Source: Rhizophagus clarus (Eukaryota > Glomeromycota > Glomeromycetes > Glomerales > Glomeraceae). From it: a DNA stretch of 64,000 bases. Location of the stretch: contig BLAL01000334.1 of assembly GCA_015698045.1 (NCBI GenBank), positions 558,001 through 622,000 of the forward strand, written 5' to 3'. Below the pieces are notes generated by a model. The model was not told where the DNA came from and made no database searches. It saw nothing but the letters and a program-made list of their open reading frames with translations. Positions 36,094 to 45,910 of the stretch are shown here, one piece after another (position 1 is the first letter of the stretch; each line of letters starts with the position of its first letter). Both the position numbers and the translations under genes were made by a program.

Positions 36094-37652
36094 TTAATTA
36101 TTAACAACGCGGGTGTGACATAAATAAATCGTGACTGAAATTTGTGTTCAATTTGTGTTGATAATTCTGGTAAAAAATTATTAATTTTGGCCAAATTTCG
36201 TTAAATTTGTTAAATTTGTGTTGAATTTGTGTTGAATTTGTGTTGCGTAATTTTTTATTTATCACAAGGGGATGATATTTAGTAATTGTATGTACGATGT
36301 ACAAGATTTTTTTTATGATTTTTTTAAGAAATGTACGCAAAATATTTAATTATTTTTAATTAAATTGATTAAAAAAAATTAATTTTTTTAAGAAATGTAT
36401 GCGAAATATTTAAAATTCAATAGAATGTGCTAATAATAAATTGTTTTATTTTTAAATATGATATATTGATATTTATATTTAAAACAATTAAACATGTACA
36501 TGATTTAATTAATATGTTTAATGATGAAAAGTGTAATAAATTAAATTTAATTGAAACGAGAAATAAAATCAAACCAAAGAGGTATTGTTCAAATTTTATT
36601 TAAAGTGACATTTTACGACTTTCTTTCAAATTTTTACTCATCCCAAAATCAAATTATAAAAATCAAATCTAAACTAATAATGCCTCGCCACACACGTTCA
36701 CGTCGTTCCCACTATAACGTCCATTGGAACTGGGCTATGATGGACGAACTTGTTGACATACGCCGAGACAGAAACCGCGCCTACCACAATATTAATGGTA
36801 GAAGCCGCTATGATTTTTGGGACTCTGTTGCCAATAGGTTCATATGACTAATATCTATAATTTCTTTAAGAAAGAATTTAAATTCAAATTAACCAATCCA
36901 TTTAATTGAATCAGAATAAATAGAATATTTCGAACGAGGGTTTCTGGGCAACAGTGCAGCCAAAAGTGGAGGAACCTCGTCAGGGATTACCATGTAAGTA
37001 AATAAATAAAATTACATTCATATAAATTAAATGTATTTATCGAATATTCAACTGATTTTGATATTTAGAACTATGTCCTTTATCGTAATGGTAACCCTGG
37101 GCGGCGGCTGTGGACGCGTACCGGCCAAAGATATTATCGCGAATTTAGAACGAGATTTTGGGAGAGGCCGGGTAATTATACTATAATAAAATTTATAATT
37201 AATATTTACGTTCATGTTTTAAATTTGATAAATTTGATCAATTTTAGTCACGCGTGATGATCGTAGGAGAAGGAGAAACTTACCTACGTATCGTAGAAGA
37301 TAATTATTTTTATTTTTTTATTATTTATTAAGTGAGTAGCTAGGCCCAGTCCGTACCAAATATCGGCTGGAGACTCACGTTTTTTTTGGGCTGTGACTGA
37401 TACTGACGTCCACGCCGTACAGCCTGGGTACTATTTTATAAAATAGTAGCGAACAAGTATCAAATGTGTATTTTTTTATTAAGTTATAATAAAAATTAGA
37501 ATTTACTTTAATTTTAACATAAAAATTGTAAATAATAAAAAATTCGTAAATAAAAATAAATTTGTTTTCCCAAACTTAAAAAAAAAGGTGTTTATATAAA
37601 AGAAAAGGTGTTTATATTATTTTTGATTATTCAATAGTATCACATGCCCCTT
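36094..37652 (+). mobile_element. G-type element, second copy G2 (left end and gene, right end missing)
   Basis: Begins TTAATTATTAACAACGCGGG then TGTGACATAAATAAATCG and is collinear with G1 from 17901 through the Myb/SANT gene and its 3' flank to CACATGCCCCTT at 37652. It lacks the LINE, so the bases at 36870-36890 (AAAGAATTTAAATTCAAATT) show the empty insertion site. After 37652 the sequence switches to the GTATACGTT-starting 50-bp tandem instead of CATCAGG. The inverted right end found in G1 is absent here. Confidence 0.75.
36680..37303 (+). CDS. Myb/SANT-like DNA-binding protein gene, intact copy
   Basis: Exons 36680-36837, 36915-36993, 37069-37171 and 37248-37303 join in phase to 131 residues. 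The start ATG opens MPRHTRSRRSHYNVHWNWAM. The domain has the tryptophan-spaced trihelix/MADF-like pattern: HWNWAMMDELVDI, YDFWDSVANR and QQCSQKWRNLVRDYH. The C-terminal half is NYVLYRNGN, RYYREFRTRFWERP and a very basic tail RDDRRRRRNLPTYRRR, plausible for DNA binding and nuclear entry. Family naming is by pattern, not by search. Harbinger-type elements carry a Myb/SANT accessory protein, so a role in transposition is possible. A decayed relative lies in the other CACTA-like unit at 55140-55498. Exon 2 could also begin at a second AG, 9 bp downstream, in the same frame; the relic's ungapped alignment supports the site chosen. Confidence 0.75.
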
Positions 37653-39071
37653 GTATACGTTCTACTGCATACGCAGCTTTAACGATCGAATAGTAATATT
37701 AAATTTTCGAAATATTTTAACCGTAATATTACGCAGGTTTACAGTCTCGTAAATTTTCGAAATATTTTAACCGTAATATTACGCAGGTTTACAGTCTCGT
37801 AAATTTTCGAAATATTTCAACCGTAATATTACGCAGGTTTACAGTCTCGTAAATTTTCGAAATATTTCAACCGTAATATTACGCAGGTTTACAGTCTCGT
37901 AAATTTTCGAAATATTTTAACCGTAATATTACGCAGGTTTACAGTCTCGTAAATTTTCGAAATATTTTAACCGTAATATTACGCAGGTTTACAGTCTCGT
38001 AAATTTTCGAAATATTTTAACCGTAATATTACGCAGGTTTACAGTCTCGTAAATTTTCGAAATATTTTAACCGTAATATTACGCAGGTTTACAGTCTCGT
38101 AAATTTTCGAAATATTTTAACCGTAATATTACGCAGGTTTACAGTCTCGTAAATTTTCGAAATATTTTAACCGTAATATTACGCAGGTTTACAGTCTCGT
38201 AAATTTTCGAAATATTTCAACCGTAATATTACGCAGGTTTACAGTTTCGTAAATTTGCAGAATATTTTGACCGTAATATTGCGTAAATCTTACGATATTG
38301 AAAACTTGCGTAATATTTTGACCGTAATATCACATAAATCTTACGAAATTGTAAACTTATGTAATATTTCGAAATTTTTCGAAATATTATGCCATAAACT
38401 TTCGTAAACTTACAAAATCGTAAACTTACGCAATTTTTCGCCCTATAAAATTTCCTGATGTTGTATACGTTTTACTGCATACGCAGCTTTAATGATCGAA
38501 TAGTAATATTAAATTTTTGAAATATTTTAACCGTAATATTACGCAGGTTTACAGTCTCGTAAATTTTCAAAATATTTTAACCGTAATATTACGCAGGTTT
38601 ACAGTCTTGTAAATTTTCGAAATATTTCAACCGTAATATTACGTAGGTTTACAGTCTCGTAAATTTTCGAAATATTTCAACCGTAATATTACGCAGGTTT
38701 ACAGTTTCGTAAATTTGCAGAATATTTTAACCGTAATATTACGCAGGTTTACAGTTTCGTAAATTTTCAAAATATTTCAACCGTAATATTACGCAAGTTT
38801 ACAGTCTCGTAAATTTTTGAAATATTTTGACTGTAATATTGCATAAATCTTACGATATTGAAAACTTGCGTAATATTTTGACCGTAATATTGCGTGAATC
38901 TTACAATATTGAAAACTTGCATAATATTTTGACCGTAATATCACATAAATCTTACAAAATTGTAAACTTATATAATATTTCAAAATTTTTCGAAATATTA
39001 TGCCATAAACTTTCGTAAACTTACAAAATCGTAAACTTACGCAATTTTTTACCCTATAAAATTTCCTGATG
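37651..39071 (-). repeat. Two tandem CATCAGG-ended units (E3, E4) with a 50-bp satellite
   Basis: Units 37651-38460 and 38461-39071 each begin TTGTATACGTT then ACTGCATACGCAGC and end with CCCTATAAAATTTCCTGATG, the inverted form of the E1/E2 start. Inside, a strictly 50-bp unit (ACGCAGGTTTACAGTCTCGT, then AAATTTTCGAAATATTTTAA, then CCGTAATATT) repeats about eleven times in E3 and about six, more diverged, in E4. CpG-containing motifs are strikingly well kept in an AT-rich genome, suggesting recent homogenisation. No protein was seen. Confidence 0.85.
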
Positions 39072-39239
39072 TAATGGCAGATAGATTAATGTGAATAATA
39101 ACAAGTGATAATATATAGATAGATAAATATTAGATAGATTTTTATATAATATTATAATATGTAGCTATAAATAAAATGTTAATAAAACCTATTATTTGAC
39201 CTTGAAAAACTTCTAGTTTGACCTATTTATCAATTATAT

Positions 39240-39456
39240 TCAGATTACATACAGTAGTCGAATATAGTTTTTTTTAGGGTCGAAATAATGTCCTAATATA
39301 GGTAAAATGATGGTTGAATTTTCTTTCCAAATTTGAGACGATTGGCACCCTAAATGCGCCAAAAAAATTGGCCTTAATTTAATATAGGTTAGATCATCAT
39401 TTGACCTATATTCGACCTGGTTAAATTTAGGCCAAATTGTCTTTTTTTGACTAGTG
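39240..39456 (-). repeat. Right terminal inverted repeat and subterminal region of the 26-kb unit
   Basis: Read inward from 39456 it begins CACTAGTCAAAAAAAGACAA, then TTTGGCCTAAATTTAACC, GTCGAATATAGGTC and further GACC/TATAGG motifs to about 39245. These match the motifs inside the left end at 13080. TAT follows at 39457-39459. Confidence 0.8.
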
Positions 39457-40590
39457 TATTAAAATAAATTTTTAGCCATCATAATGGTGGTCATGGTAAA
39501 GAAGAAAAAAAAATATTAAATAATATATTAGAGAACCCTTTTTAATAATATAATAATTATTTTTTACATAAGCAAATAGTAACAACTCCATCATTATAAA
39601 ATAATATATATTTAATAAGTGATTTATAAAAAAGAGATTTATTTATTTATTATGTTATCATATAAATATATATAGAAAAATTTTTTAACTCTATATGTAA
39701 GAAATAATAAAAATTTAAAACATATTATAATTAACTGGTACTTATTCGCTATCAATAATTATATTGATACCCAAGTTGCACAACAAGAACGTCAGTACTA
39801 ATGCAATCCAAAAAAAATAATTACAAATAATTATCAGTTATACAACATCTTATCCAGAAGGGCTGAATAGAGAAGGATGTTCACAGTAGACCATCCTTCA
39901 TATATCAGGTCTGGGTATCTGACTGAAAACTTTTGCAAACTGTGATCACGAAGTGCTTCCAGTTCTTTATTCTACCAGTTGTATAACACTGTTAGAATGA
40001 CTGTTATTCATAATTAATCGAGAAAAGAATAATTTTTTTTGATATATTTATATAAAATTATTTTTTTTACAATAATGTAAATTCTAGCATTAAAAATTCG
40101 TGATTTATTAACAAATTTAGAAATTGATCTAATTTCAAGATTATTAATCAACTTATACATATTATTTTAAATCTACATAATTAAAAAATTTCATTGTAAC
40201 ATTTAGAATAGCCGTATAAATAAACTGCCCCTATATCTGTCTACATCTAATGAAATTTTTAATATGACCTCTCAAAAAAAAAAAAATTGTACAATATATT
40301 TTAATCGTAAAGTGCATCATCAATAGCAAGGATAACAATCGGTAATTATTAATGACATAATAAAATATAATATAATTATTTTTTTTTAGTCAAAAGAAGT
40401 GCTTTATTTACTGAAAAAGATAGAAAAGCATACAAAAATTCAGAAATCTAAAGCCAGTCCGTTCCTCACACTAGGGTCACAAACTATCTCATGACTACTA
40501 TATCCCTAGCCTATTCTCTTTAATATAATAGAAAGTTTAGTTATAGAATTGTTTATAATATAATTATTGTTAAATTAACTTAAATTAATT
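39457..40590. other. Gene-free AT-rich stretch
   Basis: No supported gene. A slightly GC-richer patch at 39845-40000 contains a short hairpin (GAAGGATG...CATCCTTC near 39880), and another patch at 40430-40510 resembles old coding DNA, but neither gave a readable frame. Nothing else was seen. Confidence 0.45.
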
Positions 40591-40780
40591 TCATTAGAAA
40601 CAAAATCAGAATTTAGATGAAGCCCTTGCTAACTTAATTAATAATATGTATATTAGTAATCAGGATAATAATTTCATACCAAGAGAATAGTATGAAAAAT
40701 TATGAAAGGACTTTCAAGCTCTTGAAAGGAATTATGATAATTTAAATATTAGATTTAAATTTGGGTTGGGTCTATGAAGA
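40591..40780 (+). pseudogene. Short coding relic, family unknown
   Basis: After an AG-ending pyrimidine-like stretch, one frame reads NQNLDEALANLINNMYISNQ...NNFIPRE, stop, YEKL, stop, KDFQALERNYDNLNIRFKF and then a terminal TGA. Both internal stops (TAG, TGA) could be former Trp codons. It looks like the last exon of a decayed gene. The family is not recognised. Confidence 0.4.
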
Positions 40781-40879
40781 TTAGTTTTAATTTTTACATT
40801 ATTATGTTTTCTAGTATTTTTTATAAATAAATTCTTTTTATGTTTACATTGAATTATATATTAGTTCCAGTCCAGAATT

Positions 40880-41000
40880 AGCTTAAAGTTTAATAAAATT
40901 ATACAGGCGTGGCAACAATGACAATGATATAATTATTGTTCAGTCATAATTCCTTAATTAATGTGATTAATGTAAACCTTTGGTTCTATTTAGCTTATTA
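40880..41000 (-). repeat. Inverted copy of the dispersed 135-bp repeat
   Basis: On the minus strand it reads CAAAGGTTTACATTAATCAC, AATTAAGGAATTATGACTGA and ATTTTATTAAACTT in the same order as the 8461-9000 units. It is a single diverged copy. Confidence 0.6.
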
Positions 41001-41219
41001 AACTGCATGACGATTACGATGATATTCTATGGGCTAATATTTCTCATAATAGAGCTAAATTCTCATAACAAAAATACCTTCCAAATATTTTTATTTCAAA
41101 AAAAAAAATCAACTTTGGTAGTAGTATCATTATATAATCTAAACCTAGGGTTTTTATAATATTTATTGAATATTATAAAAAAAGAATACAAAGAAAATAA
41201 AAATCAAAAACATTATTGA

Positions 41220-41620
41220 TTATTTTTGATTATTTTTCCATTTAAAGTATTCATCCAAACTTTTGAATGAAAGTTGTGACGAAGATTGAGACTGTGATGA
41301 TGATGATAATGACGATAATGATTGCTGTATATGCTGTGCGTAAAGTTTCAGTTCAAGATCATAATTTCTTTTCTTTTGAATTTTAATTTGTTTTGCATAT
41401 ATATCTATCCATTTTAATAAGTTTTCATTTTCCTGACATAATTGATTTATTTGTTTAATTGCTTTCTCTTTTGATGCTTTAACATTTTTCTTATAATTGA
41501 TAAGTTGTATTTGAACATCACCAATTTTAATTTCTTTCCATAATTTATAATGTTGTCATCTTTTAAGCTACCATTTACGAGATATTTTTCTGGAAAACAA
41601 GAATGATTTGCCCATTTTTT
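41220..41620 (-). pseudogene. Coding relic with coiled-coil and Ser/Gln-rich tail
   Basis: A minus-strand frame with no start codon in view reads EIKIGDVQIQLINYKKNVKA, then KEKAIKQINQLCQENENLLK, KQIKIQKKRNYDLELKLYAQ, a Ser/Gln-rich tract and LDEYFKWKNNQK, with a TAA at 41220-41222. Further 5' a second frame reads WANHSCFPEKYLVNGSLKDD, so a one-base frameshift lies near 41540. The tail HIQQSLSSLSSSSQ sits on a CAT/TCA-rich repeat. The family is not recognised. It is probably a decayed or frameshifted hypothetical gene. Confidence 0.5.
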
Positions 41621-41639
41621 TAAAAATCAAAAAATTTAA

Positions 41640-42960
41640 AAGTTTTTTTTTAAAAAAAAAATAATGAAAATTTATTAGTCATGATAGTGTCATGGTCAGA
41701 AAACAATTTTAGAAATTATCTAGCTGAATAACAGCCAAAATTAGTCAGATCCTTCTCCAAACATATGGTATTGTAACTACTAGTGTAACTAGTAATGTGT
41801 ACACATACATATTGTGCACATGAATTTTATACAGACCAGAATCATACTTAATTATCAGAATTCAAAAAAGAAAATTGTAACAATGTAATTCTTTTTTTAA
41901 ATTCTGACGGCAAAGCATAATAATAAGTTAAGACTCTGATGATTCTGGTCCAGATAGATAGATATCTAATAAATTCTTTGAGACTCCTGATAGAACTGTA
42001 AAAAATTTATTGATTTATATCTAATTAAAGTATATATATTAATTCTTTGTAATCATTTTTGAAAACTTGTAGTCTTGTAGAAGAAGAAATATATTATAGT
42101 AATATGCAATGTTTTATTACATAGTATGTTCATAAAACTATATAAATTTGTTAACCAATTTATTGAAGTAATAAACAAGTACAGATAGATGCGTAGGTAT
42201 ATGCAGGTTCATTTATACATTGATATAATTTTTTATACTTTTTTTTTCTCCATTCATGATATTAATTTCACCTTCAAATAAAATATATTAATTATGCTGG
42301 TCTGAAGTAATGTCTCATAATTCCTTAACATGTAATTTATTTTAATTACGTTGATTGATCAATGAATTATTTTTCTACGCAATTTCAAAAATAGAAATCA
42401 TTGTACTGGATGTGCTCTCCTGCGTAATTCTAAAGATAGAAATTATTGTACTGTTAATTATTTCCCTGCGTATCTAAAATCAAATGCAATTTAATTTGAT
42501 CACTTTGATTTAACAATGAATTATTTTTCCACACTCTTAATCATTTTCTTGCATAATTCCAAAAATAGAAATTATTGTACTGGATTTATTTTAATTAACG
42601 TATATGTAAAGAAAGATACGAGAGATCAAACATTTACATTGCTTATTAAATCAATTTATTTAGTTCATATTTATACATCAAATTAATTGAGATTTAACAA
42701 TTATCTATAAACTATACATTGTAAAATATAACATAAATGCATACATAATCTAAAAATAAAAACTTGAGAGTTCAAAAAATATAAATATAAGTTATTTCTC
42801 TTGGAAATCATATATCAAGCAATAATCATTTATTGCTACTATTTTGTGAATAAAACATAAATTTACTCTTTATCTTTTTCATCAAAAAATATCTCAATTA
42901 TCAACCGTAATATCAAAAAGAAAAAGGAAGTATGAATCTTACAATTTAGATGAAAGGCTT
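41640..42960. other. Gene-free stretch with a short local duplication
   Basis: No gene was seen. Around 42340-42590 the motif AAAATAGAAATYATTGTACTG, preceded by a CGCAATTYC-like block, occurs three times in diverged form, suggesting an old local duplication. The rest is AT-rich without recognisable features. Confidence 0.45.
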
Positions 42961-43019
42961 CATGAACAATTTAATTGAGACGAGAATTCATTTGACAATA
43001 AAAAATAAAATTAGATACA

Positions 43020-44755
43020 TTGAATGATAGAAAAGGACTATTTAACGAACATGCTTCTTTTACAAACTTAGTATCCTCTGCGTCCCTAATATTATCATCT
43101 GAAGTTAATACGGTGGTAATTATAAAGGACAAATTTGTTGTAGAATGGATTCAAAATCCAGACACAATAACTAAAATTCTCCTAACTCAAGTGAAACAGG
43201 TATTGTACGAGGATGATAGAATTGAACTTGGAAATGAAATTCATCAGAATTATTTTAAGATATCAGTTTATTATTGTAATTCAATCACTCCAAATAATAT
43301 AATTAAGAAAATAAATGAAGAGAAGTGACTGCTCATTAACTCACAAATTAATGATGCAGAAACATTCTTATCGTCTGCCCAAATTGAGAGTTATTCAGAA
43401 ATAACAAAAAAAACGCTCAAAAAACAGCTAGTAAGAAATCTGTAAATGAGAAGTTAAATAATTTAATACGGGCAATTAATGAAAGTCTTCAATACTTTTA
43501 TTATCTTCCTGCAAAAGATGTTCCTGTGCAGGACAAAAAAATTGTAAGTGTTTTATTATTTTTATATCAAAACAGAATAAATAATTCAATTAAATATTAA
43601 TATTTTTTAAGAATCTGAATCGTTACGAATAGTGTGCAAAAATTTGCGAGTATTTAATACTAAAAGCAGAAGATGAACATGATGAGAAATTAAAAGAATG
43701 GGGAGATCTCACTACAAAAAAAGAGCATCATATTTCAACTATCAATTCAGTTTATGATAAATCAAATGCAAGTTACTTTGAATAATATATTGATTATATT
43801 GCAACTGAACATGAAAAGGTACCTGATTACCTCATTCTGTTGAATCTGCCTCCAACATTAATGCTCATCCAAGATAAACATAATGCCAACTTTATGCGGT
43901 ATTTTGAGGCTACTACAGATTATATTTTGTATGCAGTCACAGTCTGCATAAGATTAAGGGTCAGTGAGGAAATTGCTCACAGATCAAGATTAAGATGGTA
44001 TAGTATTTTAACAGATCTTTACGACCACTATAAACAAGTTGTAGACAGAATACCTTCCTTAAAAGATGATGATAAGAGGGTTAAGAAAGCCTCAGAATTG
44101 GATGAGAAAAAAAAAGATAAATTAAGAAGAAAGGTACTCGCAAAGGAAGTGATGGTAGGCTGAAGGATCAACAAAATCTTAACTGTTCTAAAAGGGCAGT
44201 GGAATGTGATAGAATTACATGATTTTATCACAAGAGAATTTCTAATAAATAATGATACAGATTTTTTTGATAAACTAACAAAAGGAATTCAGTAGCTGGT
44301 AAAAGAATTTGACCTACATTATAGGTGAGTTATTAATTTAGGATTCTTGTTTCAATTTGCTTTAAAGGAGGATGATGGTGGGAAAAATGATGAAGATCAC
44401 GAAAATAACAAGGATTACAAAAATGACAAAGATCACAAAAATGATGAGGATTATGAAAAAAAGGATAATAATGAAGATGGAAAAGTACCAGATGGAGATG
44501 CAGGTCAAGCACTAGTCGAGGATAATGGTGGAAATTATGATGATGATGAAGATAATAACGAGATGGATATTGATAGAAAAAAGGATGGTGATTATGAAAA
44601 ATCAGAGGATCACGAAAATAATGAAAAAGAAAATAATAATTAGGATGAAGATGCAGCATCAGCATCAAATGAAAATGCACCACCAGTTGGAGGAGCAGCA
44701 CCAGAAGATGGAAAAGCACCAGTCAAGGAGTAGCACCAGCAAGTAGAAAAGCCCA
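43020..44755 (+). pseudogene. Decayed multi-exon gene with acidic repeat tail, family unknown
   Basis: Successive pieces read as one former gene: HASFTNLVSSASLILSSEVN...FVVEWIQNPDTITKILLTQV (43020-43328), a stop where TGG fits, LLINSQINDAETFLSSAQIE, a plausible intron at about 43542-43610 (GTAAGT...TTTTTAAG), KEHHISTINSVYDKSN, LPPTLMLIQDKHNANFMRYF...RSRLRWYSILTDLYDHYKQV (43840-44163), a TGA, INKILTVLKGQWNVIELHDF, and GTGAG at about 44324. From 44350 follows an Asp/Glu/Lys/Asn repeat (NDEDHENNKDYKNDKDHKND) ending in an Ala/Pro-rich part. Several stops look like mutated Trp or Gln codons. I do not recognise the protein. Similar acidic tails occur in many fungal repeat-associated proteins. Confidence 0.55.
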
Positions 44756-45032
44756 TATAGTTTATTAATAGTTAATTTGATTTTTTCATAATAGAATTTA
44801 GTTTATTTTTACGAGAGTTTTTTTTTTATTTCGTATTTTATCAGATTTATCAAAAATTTTTATATAAAATCATCACTGTTGTAACAAATAAATAAAAATA
44901 TATACGGTATACATATTTTAAGATAGTGTGAATTGATTCAACTTATTAATGTTTTTCTTTAAATATCGTTCATTTGAAAAATCCTGGTAAAATGTATGTT
45001 CTCAATAAATTACCAGCTTCTCTAATTCACGT

Positions 45033-45351
45033 TAGTGTTTGGAATCGTATAAGAGTTATTCGAATAACTCGAATATATTCGAGTATTCGAATAAGCTTAG
45101 TGGCTATTCGAGTATTCGTTTAACTAATATATATATAGTTAAAGTACCATATATATAAGTTCGGCTAAATCAAAGTTATATAATTCTGGCCAACTTATGT
45201 TAATCATTACTATAAAAGGAAATTATTCAGATAATATTCGAATAATTATTCATATAATATTCGAATAGCTTATTCGATTATTATTCGAATACGATTTTCA
45301 AATTTAAATGAATACTTGAGTATATTCGAATATATTCGATTCCAAACACTA
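45033..45351. mobile_element. hAT-type MITE, 319 bp
   Basis: Inverted ends TAGTGTTTGGAATCG, with an exact 8-bp duplication ATTCACGT at 45025-45032 and 45352-45359. The interior is built from ATTCGAATA and AATATTCGAA palindromes and has no gene. End sequence and duplication length identify hAT mobilisation, but the ends differ from those of the autonomous hAT at 58716 and the MITE at 24007, so it belongs to a third family. Confidence 0.95.
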
Positions 45352-45599
45352 ATTCACGTGACTGATATTGCCAAATAATGTTTTTTTTGAATAATTTAAT
45401 AATTTAATAAAAAGAATAATTGTTTTTTAAATTACAATACATGAAAGACACAGAATGTTTTTATAAAAAATACTTGATAAATCATTTTAATAATGTCAGA
45501 ATTTCCAGAAAAAGTAGGTTACATATTTTCTTATTGAGCTAAATGAGCAAAATATTGCAGATTCGTTCTTATCTATTATAATTTTAAATATAATGTACA
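45352..45599. other. Gene-free spacer
   Basis: AT-rich sequence between the MITE and the dispersed repeat. No features were seen apart from the 8-bp target copy at its start. Confidence 0.4.
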
Positions 45600-45910
45600 G
45601 ATATCACAGGAATTTATGTATCGTTGTTATTGTCATGCTCATGTAGTTTTATTAAATTTTACGCTAATTCTGGACCAAAACTAAGGCTTACATTAATTAC
45701 ATTAATTAAAAGAAGATATTACAGGAATTAATTGCTGAACAATATATTATTATGCGTCATTATTGCTACACTTATATAATTTTATTAAATTTTATGCTAA
45801 TTTCAAATCAGAACTAAAGGCTTACAATAATTACATTAATTAAAAGAAAATATTACAGGAATTAATTGCTGAACAATATATCATTATGTGTCATTTTGTC
45901 ACGTCCATAT
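45600..45910 (+). repeat. Dispersed 135-bp repeat, about two and a half copies
   Basis: Units contain AAAAGAAGATATTACAGGAA, TTAATTGCTGAACAATATAT and TTTTATTAAATTTTAYGCTAA, matching 8461-9000 in order and spacing. It is non-coding. Confidence 0.75.

Larger units (their letters stand above)
13080..39456. mobile_element. 26.4-kb CACTA-like composite unit with 3-bp target duplication
   Basis: The left end at 13080 reads CACTAGTCAAAAAAGG. The right end at 39456, read inward on the other strand, is CACTAGTCAAAAAAAGAC. The 3 bp outside each end are TAT (13077-13079 and 39457-39459), matching the 3-bp duplications known for CACTA elements. Subterminal repeats with GGCCTAAATTT, TTCGACC and TATAGGTC motifs follow inside both ends. 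The interior holds a nearly intact Plavaka-type transposase gene (33007-35991), an unknown divergent gene (30458-31857), two Myb/SANT-like copies, micro-exon-like arrays and nested LINE and MITE insertions. The two ends could alternatively belong to two separate insertions, although the matching TAT argues for one. Confidence 0.7.

Noticed and set aside
37651-38250. Possible CRISPR-like array of 50-bp units
   Set aside because: The whole 50-bp unit repeats, spacers are not unique, and the flanks show it is part of a transposon-like repeat.
39840-40010. Possible old coding exon in a GC-richer patch
   Set aside because: All frames on both strands are broken and no family motif could be recognised.
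44333-44719. Histidine/tyrosine-rich minus-strand reading frame
   Set aside because: It is the antisense shadow of the acidic GAT/AAT/GAA-rich repeat of the plus-strand relic.
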